64,000 nucleotides of DNA from Haloarcula nitratireducens (GCF_019599505.1 NZ_RKLT01000016.1:1-64000); one strand, 5' to 3'; shown: positions 18,918 to 28,110, counted from the first letter of the stretch. Made by a program: numbers and translations. The notes: generated from the sequence alone by a model not told the origin.

Positions 18918-20447
18918 ATGACATTCGAACTTCCACCTGCAGACGACCTTCGTGAGATAGCAAATCAACTGGCTCTCGACATCTCGACCGCCGATATGGA
19001 ATACTATCGGACTGTGGTCGAGGAGTCACTCGACGAATTGGAGCAAGTTCACGAACTGGAATCGCCGTCGCTTCCACCAACCCAACGCCAGTTTGGGACG
19101 GACCGGTCGAGCTACCAACCAGATAAAAGCGAGAACCCACACAACGCGTGGATTACGCGGTGTGACGTCGCAGCCGATGTCAGCGGCCCCCTTGATGGGA
19201 CTACCATCGGGCTGAAAGATAGCATCGCGCTCGCTGGCGTTGAAATGACGTGTGGATCAAGTCTGCTTGAAGGATACACACCCGAAATAGATGCGACCGT
19301 CGTGAGCCGGTTGCTCGCGGCTGGTGCACGAATAACGGGCAAGTGCAATATGGAGAACTTCGCGTTCTCTGCATCAAGTGAGACCTCTGATTTCGGAGCC
19401 GTCACTAATCCCGCGGCTCCGATGCGTATCGCCGGTGGCTCTTCCAGCGGAAGCGCCGCCGCCGTCGCGGGCGAGGAAGTCGACGTTGCACTCGGCTGTG
19501 ATCAGGGCGCTTCGATTCGTGTACCGGCGGCTTGCTGTGGGATCATCGGGCTCGATCCGACAACGGGGCTCGTCCCGTACACTGGTATCTTTCCAATGGA
19601 CCCGACGATCGATAGCGTTGGGCCGATGGCTCGAACCGTTCGGGAGGTTGCTGAAGTCTTAGACGTGATTGCCGGAGTCGACGGCCTCGACCCAAGACAA
19701 GGACCTGCCGTACAGACAAGCGACTACACCGCTACACTCGACGACAACGTGGGAGATCTGGAAATCGGTGTCCTGAACGAGGGGTTTGAGGGGGACGCCA
19801 CGGACGACCGAGTCGTTGAGGCAGTTCAAGACGCGGTGGACACCTACGAGCGTCTCGGTGCCGAGACGACAGCTGTCTCTGTCCCTCTCCACCACGACGC
19901 CGTCTCGATTGGGTTCACTATTTGGGCATATGGTGCACTCCAAGCCTTCACGAACGGGGGTCAGGGTGTGCATCACGATGGATGGTACGACACTGACCTG
20001 ATGACCGCGTTCGCAGAGCGCCGCAGCACTTGCGCTGACGGACTCTCTGAGGAGGGGAAAGCGACACTGATAGCGATGCAGCACCTGGCCGACCGGCACG
20101 GCGGCGCAACGTACGGTCGGGCTCAGAACCTCCGCTTTCGACTCAAACGCGAATTCGATGAACTATTGTCAACCGTCGACGTCTTAGCATTACCGACGAT
20201 GCCCATCCTGCCTTTTGAACGCAGAGACGATATTCCGGAGGTAGAGCGCACACGTCGGACGATTACGCTCTGTCGGAATACCGCGACATCGTCGCTTACG
20301 AAACACCCCTCGATTTCCATTCCCTACGGATCCATTGACGGCGTTCCCGTTGGCGTATTACTCATCGCAGACCATTACGATGAACAAACCCTGTTGAAGA
20401 CCGCAGCCGCGTTACAGGAAACGGCTACCGAGACTCCCCAATTGTGA
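18918..20447 (+). CDS. Amidase-signature hydrolase (second paralogue)
   Basis: A 509-residue paralogue of the amidase at 16.2 kb, with the same helical N-terminal segment and the same motif order. The triad is Lys in IGLKDSIALAG (about 97), Ser in AGGSSSGSAAA (about 174) and Ser in DQGASIRVPA (about 198). The GA in place of GG before the last Ser is a mild change. Both share VPYTGIFP and the VGPMA segment, so they probably arose by duplication and took on related substrates. It lies 15 bp after the ATPase gene, so import and hydrolysis are likely co-regulated. Confidence 0.88.
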   Translation: MTFELPPADDLREIANQLALDISTADMEYYRTVVEESLDELEQVHELESPSLPPTQRQFGTDRSSYQPDKSENPHNAWITRCDVAADVSGPLDGTTIGLKDSIALAGVEMTCGSSLLEGYTPEIDATVVSRLLAAGARITGKCNMENFAFSASSETSDFGAVTNPAAPMRIAGGSSSGSAAAVAGEEVDVALGCDQGASIRVPAACCGIIGLDPTTGLVPYTGIFPMDPTIDSVGPMARTVREVAEVLDVIAGVDGLDPRQGPAVQTSDYTATLDDNVGDLEIGVLNEGFEGDATDDRVVEAVQDAVDTYERLGAETTAVSVPLHHDAVSIGFTIWAYGALQAFTNGGQGVHHDGWYDTDLMTAFAERRSTCADGLSEEGKATLIAMQHLADRHGGATYGRAQNLRFRLKREFDELLSTVDVLALPTMPILPFERRDDIPEVERTRRTITLCRNTATSSLTKHPSISIPYGSIDGVPVGVLLIADHYDEQTLLKTAAALQETATETPQL

Positions 20448-20471
20448 GCCACTATAAATGATTGGCACCCC

Positions 20472-20482
20472 AAAATATTTTA
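20472..20482 (+). promoter_or_regulatory. TATA-like box inside the transporter cluster
   Basis: aaaatatttta (20472-20482) ends 23 bp before ATG 20506. It supports that start over ATG 20458. A separate promoter here would allow extra binding protein to be made relative to the ATPase. Confidence 0.5.
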
Positions 20483-20505
20483 ACGATAGCTACAATTCAC
20501 GGACT

Positions 20506-21717
20506 ATGCGGAATAGTAGCACGGTCTCTGAGTCAAAGCGTACGGACGGATCGAGTGACCGCGTTAACCGCAGAAAAGTTCTCGCCGCTACGGCTGGCCT
20601 TTCTGCGACGGCGCTGGCCGGCTGTGTTGGAGGTGGACCGTCACAGGGCGGAGAAGAAGGGAACGCAACCGACGAAACAACTGAGGGGTCGCAAGGATCC
20701 GGCGACGCAACAACCACGAGCGGTGAATACCCCGATTACTCCGGAAACACCCTCACTGTCGCGACGTGGGCAGGCATCTATGCGGAGGCATTCGAAAAGT
20801 CCGTCGCGCGGATGTTCGAGGAACGGACCGGTGCGAACGTTGAAGTTGCTCCCGCCGGCGGGAGTATCTTAACCGAAATCCAGAGCGCGCCGGAGGATAA
20901 TCCCCCGTATGATATCGCAGCCGCGGAAGGGTTCTTCTATTGGCAGGGTCGTAACGAGAACCTCTTCCAAGAGATCGATACCTCCAAAATCTCGAACCTG
21001 GATAACGTGTACTCGTACCTGAAGGACCTCCGTGGAACGAAGTACGGAGTCCCGACGGACGGATCGCTGGAAGGAATCGTCTATAACACCAATGTTGGCT
21101 GGGAACCAACCACGTGGACCGACCTGCTCTCTGATAAACAGGGAACCGACCGAATCGGGTTCGAAGGGGCCTGGTACATCTACCCGATGGAAGTGGCGGC
21201 CGTCTCGCTTGATAATAAAACCGGAATTCAGGAACTCTACGACGAGCAGTCTCACCAAGCGGTTCTTGATCGGCTCCGAGAGTTCGGTCAAAACGTGGAG
21301 CTCTGGACCGGATCGTTCGCCGAGATTGAAACAAGCCTCAAACAGGGTATCATCAACTTCTCGATGTGGTACTCCGGGATGGGCAATGCCGCCGCGTCCC
21401 AGCAGGAGCAACTCGGATTCGTGACCCCGGATAAGACTGCTGGCTACCTTGATCACTACTGTCCAGTCCGGGGATCCGAGAAAACACAAATGGCTCATGA
21501 CTTCCTCAACCATATGATCGATCCGGCGGTTCAATCGGAGTGGGCGAAGACCGGTTACGTCTTCACGACCAACAAAGAGGCGACGTACCCAGAACAGACG
21601 AAAAGTCAGTATCCCAGCAGCAATTCGGAATGGAAACAAGTCAGTATCGCTGACTTCACCAAACTAAGCGAGTACTCCTCGATGTTCTCGAGCAAGTTCC
21701 AAGAGATCAAGGGATAA
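20506..21717 (+). CDS. ABC substrate-binding lipoprotein, PotD-like
   Basis: A 403-residue extracellular binding protein. The N-terminus has a twin-arginine signal (NRRKVLAATAGLSATALAGC) with a lipobox cysteine and a Gly/Thr/Asp-rich linker of about 40 residues. The body (LTVATWAGIYAEAFEKSV..., FEERTGANVEV) matches type 2 binding proteins of the spermidine/putrescine (PotD) and Fe3+ classes. It would be lipid-anchored and deliver substrate to the two permeases, whose genes follow 3 bp downstream. The alternative start at 20458 puts 16 extra residues ahead of the signal and conflicts with the TATA box. Confidence 0.88.
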   Translation: MRNSSTVSESKRTDGSSDRVNRRKVLAATAGLSATALAGCVGGGPSQGGEEGNATDETTEGSQGSGDATTTSGEYPDYSGNTLTVATWAGIYAEAFEKSVARMFEERTGANVEVAPAGGSILTEIQSAPEDNPPYDIAAAEGFFYWQGRNENLFQEIDTSKISNLDNVYSYLKDLRGTKYGVPTDGSLEGIVYNTNVGWEPTTWTDLLSDKQGTDRIGFEGAWYIYPMEVAAVSLDNKTGIQELYDEQSHQAVLDRLREFGQNVELWTGSFAEIETSLKQGIINFSMWYSGMGNAAASQQEQLGFVTPDKTAGYLDHYCPVRGSEKTQMAHDFLNHMIDPAVQSEWAKTGYVFTTNKEATYPEQTKSQYPSSNSEWKQVSIADFTKLSEYSSMFSSKFQEIKG

Positions 21718-21720
21718 CGT

Positions 21721-22629
21721 ATGGGAGCTACCGAACAAACGAGTGCCCCCACTGTGCTGGAAACGCTTCGAGAGCGAGTATACCGTCCGGAGTTGCTCGT
21801 CGCGCCACTAGTAGTCTTCGAGCTGGCGTTCTTCGTCGTGCCACTGATTATGCTCGTTCGCGTCTCGCTCCTCGAGCAGACCACGTCGGGAGCCTACGTC
21901 GCGGGGACGCTCACGCTAGCAAATTATCAGGAAGTACTCTTCTCGAGCCACTTCCAGGACATCTTGTTTTTCTCGTTCAAATTCGCGATTCTGGTTACCA
22001 CCATCGCGACGGTCCTGAGTGTCTTCTTCGCGTACGCCATTTGGCGGGCAGACGGCATACTGAAGAACGCGCTCCTGTTTATCGTCGTGGTGACACTACT
22101 TACGACGCTTGTAGTTCGGCTCTTCTCTATCCTAATTATTCTCTCACCGAACGGTCCACTCAATCAGTTGCTGGTCGCCATCAAGGTATTGCGACAGCCC
22201 GTTTTGCTCGTGACGAACCTCTTCGGCGCGACGGTCGGGCAGGTGTACACGATCTTCCCGTACACTGTTTTGTCGATTTATAGCGTTCTCTCAATCTTAG
22301 ACTGGGCCAAGGTTGAAGCTGCTCGTGACCTCGGTGCGACTGAACTCGTCTCGTTCCGAGAAATCGTTCTCCCGCAGATTACCTCCGGGATTCTCGTCGG
22401 CGCCGTGATCAGTTTCGCTTGGTCCTTTGGAGCCTATGCCGCGCCGTTCCTCCTTGGGTCAACCAGACAGGATACCGCAGCGATGGAAGTGTACCGCCTG
22501 ATGGTCACTCGGTTCAATTGGCCGCTGGCAACGGCACTTTCGTTTGTGGTCCTCCTCGTCGTGCTCGCGTCCGTGAGCCTCCTCTTCTTCGTCTCGGACG
22601 ACAATTTGGGTGATGCCTATGGTACGTAG
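21721..22629 (+). CDS. ABC permease, PotB-like
   Basis: An inner-membrane permease of 302 residues with about six membrane helices, the first at 23-45 (LLVAPLVVFELAFFVVPLIM). The ATPase-coupling EAA-type loop is VEAARDLGATELVSFREIV near residue 195. It pairs with the next gene to form the channel. Four bases separate it from the binding-protein gene and its 3' end overlaps the next start, so the three genes are one operon. Confidence 0.9.
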   Translation: MGATEQTSAPTVLETLRERVYRPELLVAPLVVFELAFFVVPLIMLVRVSLLEQTTSGAYVAGTLTLANYQEVLFSSHFQDILFFSFKFAILVTTIATVLSVFFAYAIWRADGILKNALLFIVVVTLLTTLVVRLFSILIILSPNGPLNQLLVAIKVLRQPVLLVTNLFGATVGQVYTIFPYTVLSIYSVLSILDWAKVEAARDLGATELVSFREIVLPQITSGILVGAVISFAWSFGAYAAPFLLGSTRQDTAAMEVYRLMVTRFNWPLATALSFVVLLVVLASVSLLFFVSDDNLGDAYGT

Positions 22630-23422
22630 ACAAAGGGTTCAGACGGCGGCATTCCGGCTCGGGTACGGGGCAATGTTCTTACTCCTCATTGCTCCGTTAG
22701 TCGTGTTAATCACGACCTCCTTCGCTGCGTCCTCCTCGTTCCAGTTCCCGCCCCAAGGGTTCAGCCTTCAGTGGTACGCCGAGTTCGTGCAGAGCCAGAC
22801 ATGGCTCACTGCGGTCAAAAACAGCGTCATCGTTGGGACGGGAACGATTCTTCTCTCGACGACGCTGTCACTCCTGGCCGCCTTCGGAGTTCGAGAGAGC
22901 GATTCAGTGTGGATCTCGCGGCTGATTCCGCTGACGTTGATGCCGCTCTTCTTACCACCGGTTGTACTTGGAGTCGCCTTGCTGTCGTTCTTTGGGAGTT
23001 ACAACCTCCATCAGACCTACGGGAGCATCATCGTAGCCCACGCACTCTGGGCGACGCCGATCTCGTTTCTCATCATTCAGTCCGTGATGACACAGGTGAA
23101 CTGGGGACTGCAGGATGCGGCGCTTGACCTTGGCGCCTCGCCTCTCCGAACTAAGTTCGAGGTGATTTTCCCGCAGATCAAACAGGGCCTCTTCGCCTCT
23201 GCCCTTATCGCGTTCATCATCAGCCTCCAAGAATTTGTCATGGCCCTGTTCCTCTCCGGCCAGGAGACGCGTACTATTCCTGTCCTCGCGTGGACCGCTA
23301 TCAGCCAGATGCTAGATCCGATCGTCAACGTAATCTCGACACTGCTCATCACGCTCGTCGTCGTTGTACTCCTTCTGTCCGCGTTTTCGATCGGACTGAA
23401 CCGGCTTGCTCGGCAGCTCTAA
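22613..23422 (+). CDS. ABC permease, PotC-like
   Basis: The second permease, about 269 residues and six membrane helices. The EAA-type loop is LQDAALDLGASPLRTKFEVI near residue 165. A QEFVMALFLSG stretch follows, typical of the PotC side. The start is ambiguous between GTG 22610, ATG 22613 and ATG 22619; all overlap the previous gene. It ends the transporter operon; 340 AT-rich bp without a gene follow. Confidence 0.9.
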   Translation: MPMVRRQRVQTAAFRLGYGAMFLLLIAPLVVLITTSFAASSSFQFPPQGFSLQWYAEFVQSQTWLTAVKNSVIVGTGTILLSTTLSLLAAFGVRESDSVWISRLIPLTLMPLFLPPVVLGVALLSFFGSYNLHQTYGSIIVAHALWATPISFLIIQSVMTQVNWGLQDAALDLGASPLRTKFEVIFPQIKQGLFASALIAFIISLQEFVMALFLSGQETRTIPVLAWTAISQMLDPIVNVISTLLITLVVVVLLLSAFSIGLNRLARQL

Positions 23423-23763
23423 TAATTTACTTATATAACTACACTTCAAATACTTAGCGTTCTTCGCTCAGCACATCTTGTATTGTGCAGATTCATCTGT
23501 CTTATTTGCTACTTTGCCATTCAAATCTGCTATATCCGATTTAAATCACTAATATTGGACGATTTGGCGATTACTTCGTATATTCTATTTCCAATCTATA
23601 GATTTCGATACTATAACGCGGTCCGATGACACAGGATTTCGCTAGCTCTCTTTCGGCAGAACGATATCGGTCTCGGATGTTACATTCAGAACGAAGGGGC
23701 GACGTCAGGTGCCTATACGGCGACTCCGGAGGAGTTTTTGTTTGGAGAACTGCTAGGGCAGGT

Positions 23764-24240
23764 ATGCACCCGAGTGCCGAGCGGTTCGTCGATCGAGCCC
23801 GCGAGCAGTACGGCATCGAGATCGATGCCCACGAGTTTCCTGAAGGAACGAAGACGGCCGCCGACGCAGCCGATGCAGTTGGTTGCGAGCTCGCCCAGAT
23901 TGCCAGCAGTATCGTGTTGTCCGTTGACGATGACCTCGTGGTGGTCGTAACCAGTGGTGCCAACCGCGTGAGTGAGTCGAAGGTTGCCGCCCATTTTGGC
24001 GTCCCGGAGGGGCCGGTGTCGATGGCCGACGCTGGGCGGGTCAAAAACCGGATTGGGTGGTCAATTGGCGGCGTGCCACCGTTCTGTCACGACACCGCGG
24101 TTCCCGTCCTGTTTGATGAGACTTTGACGGAGTTCGACACCGTCTGGGCGGCGGCCGGCACACCCAAGGCGGTCTTTCCGATTGCACCGTCTCGAGTTCG
24201 AGAGCTGTCGGAGGCAGCGGTACTGGACGTCGCCGAGTAG
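23764..24240 (+). CDS. YbaK/EbsC-type aminoacyl-tRNA deacylase
   Basis: A 158-residue protein of the YbaK/ProX editing family, which clears mischarged tRNAs, usually Cys- or Ala-tRNAPro. Family features seen are SSIVLSVDDDLVVVVTSG near 55, VSESKVAAHFG near 78 with the conserved Lys, and GWSIGGVPPF near 107. It starts at ATG 23764; the longer ORF from 23626 has no homologous look. It stands alone after the transporter operon and has no clear link to it. Confidence 0.85.
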   Translation: MHPSAERFVDRAREQYGIEIDAHEFPEGTKTAADAADAVGCELAQIASSIVLSVDDDLVVVVTSGANRVSESKVAAHFGVPEGPVSMADAGRVKNRIGWSIGGVPPFCHDTAVPVLFDETLTEFDTVWAAAGTPKAVFPIAPSRVRELSEAAVLDVAE

Positions 24241-24945
24241 GCTCCGGAACACCACCAAGAGTGTCGATAGCAGCTGTGTCGGCTACCTATGGGTGGGGTC
24301 TCAAGCCGCGACCGCGAGTTGGGTAGGCAGTGGGTTAGAAACACCAGGTTTCCGGTGAACAACATGGGGGCTGACGGCCGGGAGCAAGTACCGAAAACTG
24401 GTGTGGAGACAGTGTGGGACTGACGGATTGGCTGGAAGAGGGGTTTTCCATGTTTTCGTGTGCAGCGGCAGCAGCCGCCGCTGGGCGGCTGTGAAGAATG
24501 GAGAGATGCTGGGAACGGTAGTCCCGAATGGTATCCCGGTGGTGATACGAGTATGAGGAAACGTCTCTGAGCGTATGCCGCATTTCCGGACGAGAAGTCC
24601 AACGAGGCTCTGGTCAGATGTAGCTTCGCAGATTCAGATTCAACTCATCACTCAGCAGATGAGCGCATAAGTAGGACGGTGAAATACGGTATGTCGGCGA
24701 TAATTGGCGGCACTAACAGGTGTACCGCTGAATTCTTTCACCCCAAGTCGAGTTGATTCACTAACGCGAAAGTCATGACGACGTCGATTACGGCAGCGAG
24801 GTCCGATCAGCACATCTTGAAAGCCCCACGACGCTGGCGGTCGCTCAGCGACATCTCCTCGCTTCGCTCGGAGAGGGGTCGCTGACACGACTCTACGAGC
24901 GCCAGCGCCGTGCCCCTTTCAGTCCCACCAACCACAACAGCAGAA
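24241..24945. other. Gene-free region with a branched inverted repeat at 24832-24907
   Basis: No gene is convincing. From 24832 to 24907 the sequence can fold into nested stems: CGCTGG (24832) with CCAGCG (24902-24907), CAGCGAC (24846-24852) with GTCGCTG (24878-24884), and an inner TCTCC/GGAGA hairpin. It lies just upstream of repeat copy A and might be part of a longer version of that element. The rest (24300-24600) is purine-rich and shows no recognised RNA gene. Confidence 0.45.
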
Positions 24946-25150
24946 CCCTCGGGGCCGCCCTCCCTCGCCGGAACGAGGACGCTCACTGACTCACGGCTTC
25001 GCCGTTCGTCGCTCGCGGTCGCAAGCGACCGCGCACCGTTCGCTGTGTTCCGGGCGTGGCCGGGGGCCGTGCCGGGCTTTCACCCATCCGGCACTCGGGC
25101 GGCCCCGCGGGATGCTTACGGCACCGCGACCGCACAAGATGTCCCCCGCC
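24946..25150 (+). repeat. GC-rich structured element, copy A (long form)
   Basis: Copy A has the outer stem GGGGCCGCCC (24951-24960) pairing with GGGCGGCCCC (25097-25106). Inside are CCTCG-CCGGAA-CGAGG, an ACGGC-TTC-GCCGT hairpin, a nine-bp CGCGGTCGC-AA-GCGACCGCG hairpin and GTGCCGG...CCGGCAC. The element ends near GTCCCCCGCC. It lacks the downstream GCTAACCAAC hairpin and runs into AT-rich sequence with the promoter of the OB-fold gene. ORFs across it are not proteins. Confidence 0.75.
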
Positions 25151-25302
25151 GTCGAGGGTATCCCATCAACTCGCATTTATATACTAAACTCGACTAAATC
25201 TAAACTCAGAAATTCGTCTTTGAGCCACTCTCTAGCTATTCTATTCCACTTGAAGTAATATCTTCTAGTCGTTAGTTTTAAGTACTATACGCCCGTGTCC
25301 TT

Positions 25303-25406
25303 ATGTACGGAAAGACACGACACGCGGCACTCTCGAAGGCCGTTTCACGCCGCAGGAAATCGGGTGCTGGAACACCCGACAAGTGTCTTTCCAAGGAAGG
25401 AAGACA
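25303..25406 (+). promoter_or_regulatory. Folded 5' leader of the OB-fold gene
   Basis: GGAAAGACAC (25309-25318) pairs perfectly with GTGTCTTTCC (25383-25392), closing a loop of about 65 nt. Inside is a second hairpin, TCGGGTG-CTGGAA-CACCCGA (25362-25381). The ribosome-site-like aaggaaggaag follows immediately (25393-25403) before ATG 25407. A TATA-like ttttaagta at 25275-25283 puts the transcript start near 25303. Such a leader suggests translational or attenuation control, possibly by the nucleic-acid-binding product itself. Confidence 0.55.
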
Positions 25407-26453
25407 ATGTACGCTAACGACTCCGGCAGTAAGAAAGCATCGTCCGATCTCGACCAGCAGCTGCAACTCGGCACGCACGTCGAGGGCGGTCCTGAGCATC
25501 TTCTACAGGAAGTCGCCGAAACAGCGAACGGCGACGAACTCGACTACCGACCCAACCGCGGCAGTGACTCGCGAGGCAACTACTACGCTCGTCAGAACGA
25601 CTACGACTGGACCCGCTCAACCGATATCGCTCCGGATCGACGCCACGGCGAGACGCTGGCCGCTCAAGAACAGCGACACGGTGAGGAAGCCGAACAGGCC
25701 CGGCACGCCCAGACGGCCCGCGATGCCCACGACGAGATCGACCGTGAAGCCTCGGCCCGCCAGCTCACCACCAGCGAACAAGAGCGACCAGACAATTTCG
25801 AAGCCGAGGACGACCCGCGCGAGGACATGGACGCCAACGCACTGGCCGATGTGAATCAAGACGCTACCACGGTCAGCGACCAGACTGGCGTCAGCCACGC
25901 CGCGGCGAGCCGCCTCGTCGCCGGCCACACGACCGACACCGACTCACGTTTCGATGGCGTCTTCGGTGCACTCACCGCCGCTCGCGCCGCGATGAACGCG
26001 CCGATTCCGGTCGCAGACGTGAACCCCCACGGCTACGAAGCCACCATCGAGGGAACGGTCACGCATCTCATCGATGACCCCGCCGCGCCGAACCAGTACC
26101 AAGTGGCCTACGTCGAAGACGACGATGGCGACACGGCGAAGGTCACAGTCTGGGTGAAGTCCGTCCACGGTGGCGCGATGGTCCGGACCCTCCACGAAGG
26201 CGACCGCGTGCGCATCTGCGCTGGGAAACCGGGCGAGTACAACGGCCTGAAGACGCTGGCCGTGACGAGCAAGACGACCATGTGCATCCTCCAACGCGGT
26301 GACGGTTCCGCTCCGACTGGTGACTGCCGGGCCTCGTTTGGCTGTTCCGGTGACAGTCCCCGGCTGGCTTCGTGGGACGCAGAATCTGACGCTCATGTGT
26401 GGGCGAATCGGATGGATATGGCAAAGGCGGTCGAGGTGACGCTGGCCGACTAA
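25407..26453 (+). CDS. OB-fold nucleic-acid-binding protein (plasmid type)
   Basis: A 348-residue acidic protein. The first 160 residues are highly charged and likely helical or disordered. A short HTH-like stretch (TVSDQTGVSHAAASRLVAGH) lies near 155-175. The OB fold spans about 205-290 (EATIEGTVTHLIDD... TAKVTVWVKS... LHEGDRVRICAGKPGEYNGL), as in RPA/SSB-like proteins. The role may be ssDNA protection or replication of the replicon. The AAGGAAGGAAG site just before ATG 25407 fixes the start. It has no close partner; the next 480 bp are gene-free. Confidence 0.75.
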   Translation: MYANDSGSKKASSDLDQQLQLGTHVEGGPEHLLQEVAETANGDELDYRPNRGSDSRGNYYARQNDYDWTRSTDIAPDRRHGETLAAQEQRHGEEAEQARHAQTARDAHDEIDREASARQLTTSEQERPDNFEAEDDPREDMDANALADVNQDATTVSDQTGVSHAAASRLVAGHTTDTDSRFDGVFGALTAARAAMNAPIPVADVNPHGYEATIEGTVTHLIDDPAAPNQYQVAYVEDDDGDTAKVTVWVKSVHGGAMVRTLHEGDRVRICAGKPGEYNGLKTLAVTSKTTMCILQRGDGSAPTGDCRASFGCSGDSPRLASWDAESDAHVWANRMDMAKAVEVTLAD

Positions 26454-26781
26454 CCCCGACCTCGGTCGGCTTCGCCGTCAAGGCTGGCCGTCCGGTCGAT
26501 GCGGAGCTACCTCACGCACGCAGTCTCGTCGCCGCCCACCGGCACAACGGGGCGGCGACGAGCCAACCACACGCACGGATTAGGGCCGGGACCGCAAACA
26601 GCGCGTCGTAGGTCAGTCAGGCCGGGTATCCAGTCCAATCGTGTCTCTGGTGGAACGCTTGCGTGGGCCAGCCAGTCGGATGAGGAAAACTGTCTGGCTG
26701 GTGTTTTCGACGGCGCGCGGCGCCACCGGAAGACTCACCCTGTTCGTCTTCCGAGCCCTCGTTCGCTGGCGCTCACTAGGA
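26454..26781. other. GC-rich gene-free region
   Basis: No gene seen. The segment contains inverted stretches such as GTCGCCGCCC and GGGCGGCGAC around 26528-26560, which can form a hairpin and may terminate the OB-fold transcript. It leads into the first 69-bp direct repeat. Confidence 0.35.
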
Positions 26782-26850
26782 CGACGGAGCGCTGCGCTCG
26801 GCGCTGTCGCGCGCCTTGCGGCGGTCCACCGTGCTCACACAGTTGCACGC
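26782..26850 (+). repeat. 69-bp direct repeat, left copy
   Basis: This segment recurs at 28196-28264 with only a few mismatches, at an exact offset of 1,414 bp. It starts CGACGGAGCGCTGCGCTCGG and ends GTTGCACGC. Together the copies bracket the nucleotidyltransferase/HEPN pair. Confidence 0.75.
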
Positions 26851-26939
26851 AGTTCAGCCATGAAATATAGCGTCGTTTCTGCGAGCCCTCCCCCACTACT
26901 TATTTATATCTCGTTGCACAAAATCAGACAGTGTCTGCA

Positions 26940-27620
26940 ATGGCGAAACAAGATATAACTATCTGCATCGACCCGTTTCCGACCGGCGACAACGAGGTCT
27001 TTCGTATCAGTGCCGCAGACGATATTCTCCGTCTCCTTGCCGATGCCCATGAAAGTGAGTTCTCGATTCCTGAACTGGTAGATGCAACCGATGTTGCACG
27101 GTCGACAGTGTGGCGAGCGGTGGACCTGTTGGAGAGTATCGGTGCTGTTCGGGTTCGCGAGACTCCTCAACGGAATTACGTCTCAATTGACCCTGACCGT
27201 CTCCAGAAGGACGACCCGATACTCGCTATCGAGCAGTCGGAATTTCACGCACCGGTTCGGACATTCGCCAGCCACGTACAAGCAGCAATCTCTAATACTG
27301 ACAACGTTACCGAGCTGATTGGTATCATTGTGTTCGGTAGTGTGGCTCGCGGCACCGCTGATCGGCAGAGTGACATTGACCTCTTCGTCGTCGTTGAAGG
27401 CGACCGAACGAATGCCCGACGGCTCGTCACCGACGTCGTCGCAGAGCTTAGCGAGCAACGCTTTGATGGCGACCGATTCGCGTTTGAGCCGTATGTCGAA
27501 ACGGTCGCGAGTGGCCAGCGAGCCAGTTCAAAGCTCAAGGAGATTTTCGACGAAGGAATCACAGTGTACAGCAGCGATCAGCTGGATACCCTCCGCAGGG
27601 CGGTGTTCGCAGATGAGTAG
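26940..27620 (+). CDS. HTH-nucleotidyltransferase (antitoxin type)
   Basis: A 226-residue two-domain protein. An N-terminal winged HTH (FSIPELVDATDVARSTVWRA, about 38-58) is followed by a minimal nucleotidyltransferase domain with GSVARGTADRQSDIDLFVVV near residue 132, the G-S-x10-D-x-D signature. It is predicted to modify or neutralise the HEPN protein encoded next and perhaps repress their operon. ATG 26940 follows a TATA-like tatttata (26900-26907); GTG 26931 is an alternative. Its end overlaps the HEPN start by 8 bp. Confidence 0.82.
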   Translation: MAKQDITICIDPFPTGDNEVFRISAADDILRLLADAHESEFSIPELVDATDVARSTVWRAVDLLESIGAVRVRETPQRNYVSIDPDRLQKDDPILAIEQSEFHAPVRTFASHVQAAISNTDNVTELIGIIVFGSVARGTADRQSDIDLFVVVEGDRTNARRLVTDVVAELSEQRFDGDRFAFEPYVETVASGQRASSKLKEIFDEGITVYSSDQLDTLRRAVFADE

Positions 27621-28110
27621 CACGCGCATCGAACAACTCATCGACGATGCCCAAGCCGCCTTCGACCGTCGGCCGACTGATCTCGAACCTGGACTTGATG
27701 TCGAGGACGCGGCGGTTCTCCAACTCCGCAAAGCCTGCCGGTTGCTCGCTGGTGCCAAAACACTTCGTGATGCAGGGTACTACACACTCGTTATCGAGGC
27801 GTCCTTCGTCGCTATCGAGCGAACTGTCGAGTTCCGACTATTGGAACGAGGAACGATGCAGCCTGATTCACTGCCGGGGACACATCCTGGCGTCTACCGT
27901 GAAGCCGCGTCGACCGGCCTTTTCGCTGAATCCATGGCTGAAGATCTGGCGGATCTGTGGCGCGAGCACCGCGCAAAAACGTACTATCAGGATGGGCTCG
28001 CAACTGCTGACCGTGCATCGGCCATGTTCGAACTCGCGATGGAACTCCATGCGTTTGTCACTGGCCGTTCTTCTCAAGGCCACGAATGCCGCTGTGACGG
28101 ACCGAGATGA
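27613..28110 (+). CDS. HEPN-domain protein (toxin type)
   Basis: A 165-residue helical protein whose partner is the upstream nucleotidyltransferase. The HEPN R-x4-6-H motif may be RLLERG...H or LWREHRAKTYY near residue 118; the latter has Arg and His close together with downstream Tyr. The body (VLQLRKACRLLAGAKTLRDA, YYTLVIEASFVAIER) looks like a HEPN helical bundle. The ATG at 27613 overlaps the previous stop. The last ten residues are Cys/Arg rich and may be a drifted extension. Confidence 0.75.
   Translation: MSSTRIEQLIDDAQAAFDRRPTDLEPGLDVEDAAVLQLRKACRLLAGAKTLRDAGYYTLVIEASFVAIERTVEFRLLERGTMQPDSLPGTHPGVYREAASTGLFAESMAEDLADLWREHRAKTYYQDGLATADRASAMFELAMELHAFVTGRSSQGHECRCDGPR

Noticed and set aside
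24300..24620. RNase P RNA or SRP RNA gene
   Set aside because: The purine-rich stretch with gaggaaac suggested it, but the conserved cores of either RNA were not found.
24087..24888. Minus-strand ORFs of 78-171 residues
   Set aside because: Composition is Ser/Arg/Pro-rich as expected of shadows and of non-coding GC-rich DNA, with no start signals.
24910..25197. ORF reading PSLAGTRTLTDS... across repeat copy A, with similar ORFs in copies B-G
   Set aside because: The same DNA is open in several frames because it is GC-rich. Conservation follows base pairing (compensatory changes), not codons, so these are not treated as proteins.
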